Shown here in pieces: positions 1 through 5,646 of a stretch of 12,154 nt of DNA (the stretch's first letter is position 1; every line of letters begins with the position of its first letter). Position numbers and translations under genes: made by a program. This stretch comes from Pseudomonadota bacterium. GTDB taxonomy: Bacteria > Desulfobacterota > BSN033 > WVXP01 > G020346125. The DNA lies in the NCBI GenBank assembly GCA_030608745.1, contig JAUWDQ010000058.1:1-12154 (forward strand). Reading direction: 5' to 3'. The notes under the pieces are model-generated. The model had not been told where the DNA came from, did not search any database, and worked only from the letters and a program-made list of their open reading frames with translations.

Positions 1-5
1 GAAGA

Positions 6-34
6 ATATTAAACTATCCCAAACCCTTTGTCAA
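6..34 (-). promoter_or_regulatory. Sigma-70-type promoter firing leftward out of the window
   Basis: On the minus strand a perfect TTGACA (positions 34 to 29) is followed, after exactly 17 bases, by TAATAT (11 to 6), which differs from the consensus -10 at one base. This should drive a gene left of the window, divergent from lptG. The gene itself is not visible. Both boxes and the spacing are seen directly; activity is inferred. Confidence 0.6.
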
Positions 35-106
35 CCCCCCCATCACCGTCAAAATCCACCGTCTAATTTAGGTATTAAAACTGAAATCAGCAGGTTATGG
101 AGTATT

Positions 107-233
107 CCTGATCACCAGCAAGGTATTAGATGCAAGGCGCCGAGGAGCGACGACTGAGGCGTATGGAACAATACGCCGCAAGGAGGAGCGATCGAAGGCA
201 ACGCCGCAGATGATGCCTTGATGGTGGATCAGG
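107..233. repeat. Intergenic imperfect inverted-repeat element (MITE-like or structured)
   Basis: The ends are near-inverted copies: CCTGATCACCAGCAAGG (107-123) pairs with CCTTGATGGTGGATCAGG (216-233) with one mismatch and one extra base. Further in, TGC-AA-GGCG (131-139) can pair with CGCCGCA (202-208). At the centre a perfect 7-base stem, GGCGTAT (158-164) with ATACGCC (171-177), encloses a 6-base loop. A 14-base word, GCAAGG..AGGAGCGA, occurs twice in the same orientation (132-150 with a 5-base insertion, and 178-191). No reading frame inside looks real. The layout resembles palindromic intergenic repeats I recall from deltaproteobacterial genomes; that family link is memory-based and unchecked. 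Confidence 0.6.
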
Positions 234-234
234 G

Positions 235-464
235 ACCATCTACCATGCTCTCGTCGCAATTATCCCTTCCTGGAGGAGGAAATCCCTGAAATGTTCGCAA
301 TGGGAATGTTTAGCGCAAATCTATCACATAGTCAAACTAAAATATGCACTGCGCTAAGCGCGTGACTGCAGGACTCCAACACCGCAGCACTGATTTTTCC
401 TTAACCTTAGCCTTAACCTGGCGGTGACCCGCCTTACCGCAGCACCGCATCTCATGATATCTCC
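235..464. other. Non-coding gap between the inverted-repeat element and the lptG promoter
   Basis: No gene is seen here. The stretch holds an 8-base inverted repeat, TTAGCGCA (310-317) and TGCGCTAA (350-357), that could close a 32-base loop. It also holds a short hexamer run CCTTAA/CCTTAG/CCTTAA (399-416), a small GGCGG-TGAC-CCGCC stem (420-433), and the ACCGCAnn octamer copies listed separately. No tRNA or known riboswitch pattern was recognised. Confidence 0.5.
365..451. repeat. Degenerate octamer repeat, ACCGCAnn orientation, upstream of lptG
   Basis: Four adjacent 8-base units run from 365 to 396 (ACTGCAGG, ACTCCAAC, ACCGCAGC, ACTGATTT). Two more lie at 436-451 (ACCGCAGC, ACCGCATC). They are the reverse complement of the nnTGCGGT octamers found just after lptG, so the gene is bracketed by the same degenerate word in opposite orientations. 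Confidence 0.45.
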
Positions 465-494
465 TTGACAAAGGAGGGCCCGCCTTTTTACAAT
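465..494 (+). promoter_or_regulatory. Sigma-70-type promoter of lptG with palindromic spacer
   Basis: A perfect TTGACA (465-470) and TACAAT (489-494) are separated by 18 bases. Positions 470-487 read AAAGGAGGGCCCGCCTTT, an 18-base palindrome with a single mismatched pair (475 and 482). It therefore fills almost the whole spacer between the two boxes, where a repressor or spacer-twisting regulator would act. Transcription should start near 501, leaving a leader of about 45 bases before lptG. Confidence 0.6.
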
Positions 495-546
495 GCTAAA
501 TTAATCGGTTGTCTCAAGGCTCAGGTTGATTTAAAGGCCTCTCAAA

Positions 547-1626
547 ATGAAAATTCTTCGGAGATATATTTGCTGGGAATTCATCAAAATATTGCTCCTC
601 TGCTTGAGTGCCTTCATTCTCATTTACGTCGTCGTCGATTTTTTCTCTCGAATGGACACCTTCCTCGAACACAAGGCTCCCCCAACTCTCGTCTTCCTCT
701 ATTACCTGTACCAAATTCCGGGCATTGGATTACAAATCTTTCCCCTCGGCATGCTGATGGCCACCCTTCTTGGCCTGGGAATCCTCTCCAGGAATAATGA
801 GATTACGGCCATGAAGGCCAACGGGATAAGCCTTTATCGGATCGCCATCCCTTTGCTTCTATTGGGTATTTTGGCAAGCGGTCTTTGCTTCATCGCAAAC
901 GAGCTAATCATCCCCTTTTCGAAGCGCCAATCGGATAACATTTATTTAACGGAAATCCGTAAGAAACCACGGAAGACCTTCATTCGAAACTATAAAGTGT
1001 GGTATCGAAGCCGCAATGCCATTTACAATTTCCAGGTCTTCAACCCCGAAAACGATACGCTCGAGGGGATTACCTTGTTTGAGTTCGATGATGATTTCAA
1101 ACTCCAGCGGAGAATTGACGCCAAAAGAGCCCTCTGGAGAGGCGACGCCTGGCACTTTTATGGGGTGACCATCAGGGATTTTCATGAAAGGAAAACCATT
1201 CAAACCACCCGATTTGAGGAAAGGGTAATTCCCATTCCCGAAACCCCAGATGTCTTTAAGGAAGAGCAAAAAGATACCGAGGAGATGGGTTACTATGATC
1301 TTCGCCGTTATATTCGGAAGATCGAGATGGGTGGCTATGACGCCACCAGATATATCGTTGACCTCTATGCAAAATTGTCCTACCCATTTGCCTGCGTGAT
1401 CATGGTCTTTATCGGAATCCCCTTCTCCATGAAAACGGCCCGCAGCGGGGGAATCACGCTGTCCATTCTCATAAGCATCGTCATCGGGTTCCTCTATTGG
1501 ATTACCCTCAATCTCAGCCTTTCCTTTGGTCGCTCGGGATTGTTCCCCACACAACTCTCGGCCTTTGCCCCCCATGCCCTCTTCGGATTGGCCGGAATAT
1601 ACGCATTGATCAGCATTAGGCAGTAG
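547..1626 (+). CDS. lptG: LptG: permease subunit of the LPS export ABC transporter
   Basis: This is a YjgP/YjgQ-family permease of 359 residues, the usual length. With LptF and the ATPase LptB it forms the inner-membrane LptB2FG complex that extracts LPS and passes it to LptC/LptA. Three N-terminal membrane helices (about 14-30, 53-80, 98-120) precede a soluble periplasmic beta-jellyroll (about 125-265), followed by three C-terminal helices (about 276-295, 302-322, 335-356). The cytoplasmic segment after helix 2 (SRNNEITAMKANGIS, 81-95) matches the coupling-helix region that contacts LptB and includes the conserved glutamate E85. The ATG has only a weak ribosome site (AAAGG, 9 bases upstream) but the N-terminus fits the family. 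It has its own promoter. LptF is not next to it on the right, so it may lie left of the window or elsewhere. LptF and LptG are related; the G assignment rests on overall resemblance. Confidence 0.88.
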   Translation: MKILRRYICWEFIKILLLCLSAFILIYVVVDFFSRMDTFLEHKAPPTLVFLYYLYQIPGIGLQIFPLGMLMATLLGLGILSRNNEITAMKANGISLYRIAIPLLLLGILASGLCFIANELIIPFSKRQSDNIYLTEIRKKPRKTFIRNYKVWYRSRNAIYNFQVFNPENDTLEGITLFEFDDDFKLQRRIDAKRALWRGDAWHFYGVTIRDFHERKTIQTTRFEERVIPIPETPDVFKEEQKDTEEMGYYDLRRYIRKIEMGGYDATRYIVDLYAKLSYPFACVIMVFIGIPFSMKTARSGGITLSILISIVIGFLYWITLNLSLSFGRSGLFPTQLSAFAPHALFGLAGIYALISIRQ

Positions 1627-1642
1627 CACCTCAAATATTGAA

Positions 1643-1724
1643 GCTGCGGTGCTGCCGTTATGCGGTGTTGCAGTGCTGCGATAAACAAAGGTGCTGCAGT
1701 TCTGCGGTCCTACGGTTAAGCAGT
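1643..1724. repeat. Degenerate octanucleotide tandem repeat, nnTGCGGT, downstream of lptG
   Basis: Nine 8-base units of consensus nnTGCGGT are in phase. Five run without a break from 1643 to 1682 (GCTGCGGT, GCTGCCGT, TATGCGGT, GTTGCAGT, GCTGCGAT). After a 10-base interruption, four more run from 1693 to 1724 (GCTGCAGT, TCTGCGGT, CCTACGGT, TAAGCAGT). The reverse complement occurs upstream of lptG. It lies in the lptG 3' untranslated region and does not continue the coding frame past the lptG stop. Its function is unknown. Confidence 0.6.
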
Positions 1725-1762
1725 TAGAAAAACCTCCTAACGTACACACTATGTAACAACAG

Positions 1763-1777
1763 CACCAAAATTTGGTG
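1763..1777. promoter_or_regulatory. 15-base perfect palindrome, possible operator
   Basis: CACCAAAATTTGGTG is a perfect 7-base-arm palindrome around a central A. It lies about 84 bases upstream of the -35 box of the thiamine-binding gene. No T-run follows and there is no loop, so a terminator is unlikely; a dimeric regulator site is the simplest reading. The symmetry is seen, the role is inferred. Confidence 0.3.
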
Positions 1778-1860
1778 ACGGGGTTTGAGGGGTGAATTTA
1801 CGTTCAGGGACAACGGGGTCCACCAGAAAGTAAGGAAACATCAGGGCCTAAAAAGTTTGA

Positions 1861-1889
1861 TTGACATCTACCACGCTCAGTGATACATT
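1861..1889 (+). promoter_or_regulatory. Sigma-70-type promoter of the MTH1187-family gene
   Basis: A perfect TTGACA (1861-1866) is followed after 17 bases by TACATT (1884-1889). Transcription should start near 1896, giving a leader of about 30 bases, too short for a TPP riboswitch; no TPP-aptamer signature was seen in the gap. Confidence 0.6.
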
Positions 1890-1912
1890 TTTCTCCCCTG
1901 CAAAACAACACC

Positions 1913-1919
1913 AGGAGGT
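1913..1919 (+). promoter_or_regulatory. Strong Shine-Dalgarno site
   Basis: AGGAGGT lies six bases before the ATG at 1926. It is a full-consensus ribosome site, the best in the window, and fixes this start codon. Confidence 0.8.
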
Positions 1920-1925
1920 AACGAA

Positions 1926-2222
1926 ATGGCGCTTATGGAGATTAGCGTTGTCCCCATTGGAACGGACAATCCCAGCATTAGTCACTACGTGGCCGAATGT
2001 GTAGCCATCGTGAAGGGGAAAGGCCTTCCCTTTGAGTTGACATCCATGGGAACCAATGTGCAGGGGGAATTAAGGGACCTGCTCGAGGTAGCTGAAAAGA
2101 TGCACAAACTTCCCTTCCAACGCGGTGCCCAACGGGTGCTCACCTCCATCAAGATCGACGATCGAAGAGACAAACAGCTGAACATACAGGGTAAAAAGGA
2201 GGCCGTCACGAAGAGGTTGTAG
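1926..2222 (+). CDS. MTH1187-family thiamine-binding protein (DUF77)
   Basis: The 98-residue protein resembles the MTH1187/YkoF-like family of small ferredoxin-like-fold proteins. Members form tetramers and some bind thiamine or thiamine-related ligands. Typical features are the opening MALMEISVVPIG strand, the central helix region that includes ELTSMGTNVQGEL (about 37-49), and a second strand near residues 70-78 (VLTSIKIDDR). Its length is normal for the family. There is no signal peptide, so it should be cytoplasmic. It has its own promoter and a consensus ribosome site, and is followed by a possible weak terminator and a new promoter, so it probably forms a single-gene unit. No thiamine biosynthesis or transport gene is nearby, so the ligand is inferred from family only. 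Confidence 0.8.
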   Translation: MALMEISVVPIGTDNPSISHYVAECVAIVKGKGLPFELTSMGTNVQGELRDLLEVAEKMHKLPFQRGAQRVLTSIKIDDRRDKQLNIQGKKEAVTKRL

Positions 2223-2302
2223 CCTCAATTCTTCAGGGAATGACGGCGATATGCTAAACTTTGGCCATTGTTGACCCTTCCACGGTTCTCTCTTATCAAA
2301 AT

Positions 2303-2325
2303 GATGCCGGCATCGGCGGTTTTTT
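2303..2325 (+). terminator. Possible weak intrinsic terminator after the MTH1187-family gene
   Basis: A 12-base palindrome GATGCCGGCATC (2303-2314) overlaps a short GCCG-GCAT-CGGC hairpin (2306-2317), followed by GG and six T residues (2320-2325). The stem is short, so termination is only plausible. Confidence 0.35.
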
Positions 2326-2340
2326 CGGTTTCCCCTCCCC

Positions 2341-2368
2341 TTGACTTTTGGATACCGCTGGCTATACT
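2341..2368 (+). promoter_or_regulatory. Sigma-70-type promoter of the metallo-hydrolase gene
   Basis: TTGACT (2341-2346) and TATACT (2363-2368) are separated by 16 bases; each box is one base from consensus. Transcription should start near 2375, about 55 bases before the ATG at 2430. This placement argues against longer N-terminal readings of the hydrolase that start upstream of the promoter. Confidence 0.6.
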
Positions 2369-2429
2369 TCAAGCAAGCTTATTTAATTGTTTATTGAGGT
2401 TACGGAAGGTACGAGAAAGGGAAGATGCC

Positions 2430-3083
2430 ATGAGGGTAAAATACTACGGCCATGCGGCATTTCTCATCACGTCCAACCAGGGAACGAGGATCATTACCGA
2501 TCCGTTTAAACCGGGCGCCTTTGATGCCATGAGCTATGGAAAGATTCCCGACGAGGCCGATGTGGTCTTGGTGAGCCACGATCATGACGATCACAATTAT
2601 TCAGGAGGGCTGCCGGGAAACCCGGAAGTTCTGCGAACCCCCGAGAAGCGATCCGTTCATGGCATCGAGTTCGCTGGTATTCCCACCTTTCACGACACCT
2701 CCTCTGGAAAGGAGAGGGGGGGGAATATCATCTTCAGCTTCACGGTGGATGGGATAACCATCTGCCATCTCGGAGATCTCGGACACGTCTTGAGCAAGAA
2801 TGAGGTAGAAGCCATCGGAGACGTTGATCTCCTGATGATTCCCGTCGGGGGTTTCTATACCATAGACTCGAAGGTGGCATCCGAAGTCGTTGGCCGGCTT
2901 AATCCCTCAATCATCATACCAATGCACTTCAAAACGGGGAAATGCGAGTTTCCCATCACCCCAGTTGAGGAATTTACCAAGGGAAAGGCCAAGGTTACGG
3001 TGATGAACTCCAGCGAGATATCCCTCGACAAAGGCGAACTTCCGAAGGAGACGGAGATCATCGTTTTGCAACATGCCCTCTAA
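2430..3083 (+). CDS. UlaG-like metallo-beta-lactamase-fold metal-dependent hydrolase
   Basis: This 217-residue protein belongs to the COG2220 branch of the metallo-beta-lactamase superfamily, related to L-ascorbate-6-phosphate lactonase. The metal-binding set is complete: an early Asp in TDPF (D24), HDHDDH (50-55, the HxHxDH motif), H88 in TFHD, D116 in HLGDLG, and H166 in PMHF. There is no signal peptide, so it should be cytoplasmic. A frame open from 2268 would add 54 residues, but those cover the promoter and look non-protein-like; the ATG at 2430 has an AAGGGAAG ribosome site and gives the family's usual N-terminus (VKYYGHAAF). It is a single gene with its own promoter. The natural substrate cannot be read from sequence; many members are annotated only as hydrolases. 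Confidence 0.85.
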   Translation: MRVKYYGHAAFLITSNQGTRIITDPFKPGAFDAMSYGKIPDEADVVLVSHDHDDHNYSGGLPGNPEVLRTPEKRSVHGIEFAGIPTFHDTSSGKERGGNIIFSFTVDGITICHLGDLGHVLSKNEVEAIGDVDLLMIPVGGFYTIDSKVASEVVGRLNPSIIIPMHFKTGKCEFPITPVEEFTKGKAKVTVMNSSEISLDKGELPKETEIIVLQHAL

Positions 3084-3137
3084 GGCGAGGCATAAGCCAC
3101 CAAGAGGGGCGATGGAAACCCGGTCTCAAAAGCATGT

Positions 3138-3222
3138 GAAGCTCCCCGCCCACAGGGCGGAGCTTCCCGGAAATGAAATCTCATTTTTAATTGTGCCCCT
3201 TCACCCCGCCTACAAGGCGGGG
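3138..3222. repeat. Pair of related GC-rich hairpins upstream of hpt
   Basis: Hairpin 1 (3138-3166) has a GAAGCTC..GCCC arm, an ACA loop and a GGGCGGAGCTTC arm, with two extra C residues in the left arm. Hairpin 2 (3204-3222) is a perfect CCCCGCCT-ACA-AGGCGGGG. Both share the core CCCCGCCyACArGGCGG. The loop-closing pair is C-G (3151/3155) in one and T-A (3211/3215) in the other, a compensatory change. The spacer between them is AT-richer. They look like a REP-type palindrome pair or a remnant of an IS200/IS605-type end; no transposase gene is present. No T-run follows either stem. Confidence 0.5.
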
Positions 3223-3256
3223 CTTGCGAGGCACTTGCCGGCCGGGTATTTCTGAA

Positions 3257-3781
3257 ATGGAAAAATACGAGCTCAGGCCGCTTCTGGACCAAGATCAAAT
3301 CCGCCGGAGGGTTAAGGAGCTAGCCCAACAGATCTCACGGGATTATCGGGGGAAGGAAATCCTCTGTATCTGCATCCTCAAGGGGGCCTTTGTCTTTCTA
3401 TCCGACCTCATGCGCCACATCGATGTGCCGGTCCAGGTTGACTTCGTTGGGTTGGAAAGCTACGGCTCTGAAATGGTTTCATCGGGCCAGATTCGGGTCA
3501 CCCGGGAGAGCTCCATCCCCATCGAGGGAAAGGATGTGATCATCGTCGAGGATATCATTGATAGCGGCAGAACATTGAAGTTTTTGGTCGATGAGCTCCG
3601 CTCCAGAAAACCTCGATCTCTCAGGATTTGTTGCCTATTGGATAAAAAATCCCGCCGGCAAGTGGAATTCCATGCGGATTACGTGGGCTTCGATATCGAG
3701 GATCTCTTCGTTGTGGGCTATGGGCTTGATGTCAACGAACAGTTTCGGAACTTACCGAGCGTCCATTATGTGGTTGAGTAG
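3257..3781 (+). CDS. hpt: Hypoxanthine phosphoribosyltransferase
   Basis: This 174-residue enzyme of purine salvage transfers phosphoribose from PRPP to hypoxanthine (and usually guanine) to give IMP/GMP in the cytosol. The PRPP-binding signature VIIVEDIIDSGRTL (94-107) is complete, with the paired acids E98 and D99. LKGA (41-44) fits the pyrophosphate loop, ESYG (67-70) the flexible catalytic loop, and VVGYGLDVNEQFRNL (152-166) the conserved C-terminal purine/metal region. The ATG at 3257 matches the family N-terminus. A longer frame from 3191 would begin inside the upstream hairpins and is rejected. The ribosome site is poor, and an 8-base CCGGCCGG palindrome sits at 3238-3245. Its last 14 bases overlap the start of the lipoprotein gene, implying coupled translation. 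Bacterial Hpt and archaeal-type paralogues differ in base preference, so guanine use is uncertain. Confidence 0.92.
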   Translation: MEKYELRPLLDQDQIRRRVKELAQQISRDYRGKEILCICILKGAFVFLSDLMRHIDVPVQVDFVGLESYGSEMVSSGQIRVTRESSIPIEGKDVIIVEDIIDSGRTLKFLVDELRSRKPRSLRICCLLDKKSRRQVEFHADYVGFDIEDLFVVGYGLDVNEQFRNLPSVHYVVE

Positions 3782-5597
3782 AGGCCTTCTTATCTTCCTT
3801 ATCCCCGTTATCGCCTTTTCCTGTACTCCTAAGGCGAAAACACCAGTCCACAAAAAACATCCCATTTCGGAGAAACTACCAAAACCAGTGGAAGGGGAAA
3901 AACCGAAAGAAGAACCTCGAGATGCCCTCCTCTTCAATATGGGGGAGCTCCTCTTTTCAAAAGAGGACTTCGCCAATGCGGGCCTTAAGTTTCGAGACCT
4001 CATCGAGCAATATCCAACCAGTCCATTGGCAAATGAAGCCAAGTACGAGCTCGGCATCTGCTACGCCAAAACAGGGCGATATGAGGACTCCCTGGCCATC
4101 CTCAGGGAAGCCCTACCCCTCTCCTTATCTCCGTTGAGGAAATCGATGATTTACTCCATCATGGCCGAGAATTACTCCGGACTTGAGGACTATTTCGAAG
4201 CCTTAAGATGGTACGCCAGGGCCATGGAGGACGCCGAAGAAGAGGCACAAAAGGGGGAAATCTGGCAAAAGATCCAGGAAATCCTCGACCATCGCCTCTC
4301 CCCCGCCCAGCTTCAGGAAGTCCAATTCATGTACGAGGGCACCTCCACTGCGGGCTATGCCACCTTCAAGATAGCTCAGATCTATTTCGACCAAGGAGAT
4401 GTGGCGCGGAGCAAGAAGTTGATCTACCGGATCATGGAGGAGTTTGAGGAGCAACCTTATTACCCCCAAGTTAAGGCCTTCTTCGACCTCTTGAAAGAGG
4501 AGCTTATCCCGGAAAGGAATGTCATTGGTTGCATTCTCCCCTTAAGTGGCGAAAATCGTGTTTATGGAATTCGGTCGCTTCACGGAATTGAGCTGGCCAT
4601 CCATGCCTTCGAACCGAACTACGGGGGCATGCCTATTAAGCTGGTAATCAAAGATTCAAAATCCAGCCCGGGCGAGGCAGAGACTGCGGTTGAAGAACTG
4701 GTCGATGAGGAAAGGGTTATAGCCATCATCGGCCCGCTCTTAAGCATCACCTCCGAGGCGGCTGCCAAAAGGGCCCAGGAATTGGAAGCACCCATCATTA
4801 CCCTCACCCAAAGGGAGGACGTAGCCGAAATCGGTGACTTTGTCTTCCAAAATTGCCTCACCAATTCCCAGCAGATAAAGGCCCTCACCTCCTTCGCTAT
4901 TGGTGAACTGGGGCTGGGTAGGTTTGCCATTATATACCCCCGGGACCTCTATGGAATTAAGCTGACCCACCTCTTCATCGATGAGGTCTTGAGGAGGGGA
5001 GGCGAAATTATGGGGGTCCAATCCTACGATAACGAACAAATGGATTTCGGGTGGCAAATCAAACGATTGGTGGGGCTTCAAGAGGGAAAAACCCAGAAAG
5101 GACGGAAAAGCGATTTCGAGCCCATCATTGAATTCGATGGCCTTTTTATTCCGGACTATTCCAACCGAATAGGGCTCGTTGCCCCCCAATTGGCCTACTA
5201 TAACGTGATCGGGATAACGCTCCTTGGAACCAGTGCCTGGAATTCGCCGGAATTGGTCTCGGAGGGGGGTAAATACGTCGATGGATCGATATTCGTCGAT
5301 GGTTTCTTCAGGGATAGTCCAAGTCCTCGCATAAAGAGATTTGCCCAGGAATTCAGTAATACATTTGATTCAGACTCCACTACCTTGGAGGCCCAAGCCT
5401 ATGATGCTGTGGATCTCTGCGTTCAGGTATTGACGAATCAGGAGATTTACTCCCACCGCCAAATGAGAGATGGCCTCATGGGGGTGATGGGATTTGATGG
5501 CATATCAGGGCTGACCTCCTTTGACCTCGATGGCAAGCCCAATAAAATCCCTTTCATCCTGACGGTAAGAAAAGGGGAGATCCAACAAATCGAATAG
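3768..5597 (+). CDS. TPR and periplasmic-binding-fold lipoprotein (penicillin-binding protein activator / LpoA-like)
   Basis: The 609-residue product begins with a lipoprotein signal peptide: a hydrophobic stretch (about 5-17) and a lipobox-like AFSC ending at C19. A charged, proline- and lysine-rich linker (20-52) follows. Next are TPR-like helical repeats (about 52-225; ALLFNMGELLF, ANEAKYELGICYAKTGRYEDSL, ALRWYARAMEDA). The rest is a type I periplasmic-binding domain (Peripla_BP_6, about 250-605) starting NVIGCILPLSGENRVYG. This architecture matches LpoA/LppC-type activators of penicillin-binding proteins and TPR-linked ABC substrate-binding proteins. No transporter permease or ATPase gene is adjacent, which favours an envelope role over transport; this is inference. 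The ATG at 3768 overlaps hpt by 14 bases in another frame; reading upstream in frame would lose the signal peptide. The outer-membrane location is inferred. Confidence 0.78.
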   Translation: MWLSRGLLIFLIPVIAFSCTPKAKTPVHKKHPISEKLPKPVEGEKPKEEPRDALLFNMGELLFSKEDFANAGLKFRDLIEQYPTSPLANEAKYELGICYAKTGRYEDSLAILREALPLSLSPLRKSMIYSIMAENYSGLEDYFEALRWYARAMEDAEEEAQKGEIWQKIQEILDHRLSPAQLQEVQFMYEGTSTAGYATFKIAQIYFDQGDVARSKKLIYRIMEEFEEQPYYPQVKAFFDLLKEELIPERNVIGCILPLSGENRVYGIRSLHGIELAIHAFEPNYGGMPIKLVIKDSKSSPGEAETAVEELVDEERVIAIIGPLLSITSEAAAKRAQELEAPIITLTQREDVAEIGDFVFQNCLTNSQQIKALTSFAIGELGLGRFAIIYPRDLYGIKLTHLFIDEVLRRGGEIMGVQSYDNEQMDFGWQIKRLVGLQEGKTQKGRKSDFEPIIEFDGLFIPDYSNRIGLVAPQLAYYNVIGITLLGTSAWNSPELVSEGGKYVDGSIFVDGFFRDSPSPRIKRFAQEFSNTFDSDSTTLEAQAYDAVDLCVQVLTNQEIYSHRQMRDGLMGVMGFDGISGLTSFDLDGKPNKIPFILTVRKGEIQQIE

Positions 5598-5646
5598 GCC
5601 GATGGGACGGCTGGCCCCAAGGGATTTACCCCTACCTTGAAGAGTT

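Noticed and set aside
300..335. Second leftward promoter (TTGACT, 17 bases, TAAACA)
   Set aside because: The -10 box matches only three of six consensus positions, and a far better leftward promoter lies at 6-34.
107..451. CRISPR array
   Set aside because: Repeats are too short and irregular, with no constant spacers, and no cas gene is present.
465..797. 110-residue plus-strand frame starting in the lptG promoter
   Set aside because: It begins at the -35 box and overlaps lptG in another frame; composition is not protein-like.
946..1749. Long minus-strand reading frame opposite lptG
   Set aside because: It is a shadow of the lptG codons: low-complexity, glycine- and glutamate-rich, no recognisable domain, no ribosome site, and it ends in the octamer repeat.
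1778..1860. Possible remnant of a REP-associated transposase repeat (TTCAGGGACAACGGGG area)
   Set aside because: It only vaguely recalls sequences near such elements; there is no palindrome or second copy in the window apart from a 7-base ACGGGGT duplication.
1725..1925. TPP riboswitch before the thiamine-binding gene
   Set aside because: No CTGAGA-type or other aptamer core was seen, and the predicted leader is only about 30 bases.
2268..2429. 54-residue N-terminal extension of the metallo-hydrolase
   Set aside because: It spans the promoter at 2341-2368 and precedes the normal family start; the ATG at 2430 has its own ribosome site.
3191..3256. 22-residue N-terminal extension of Hpt
   Set aside because: It would be encoded by the second hairpin and does not fit the family start at 3257.
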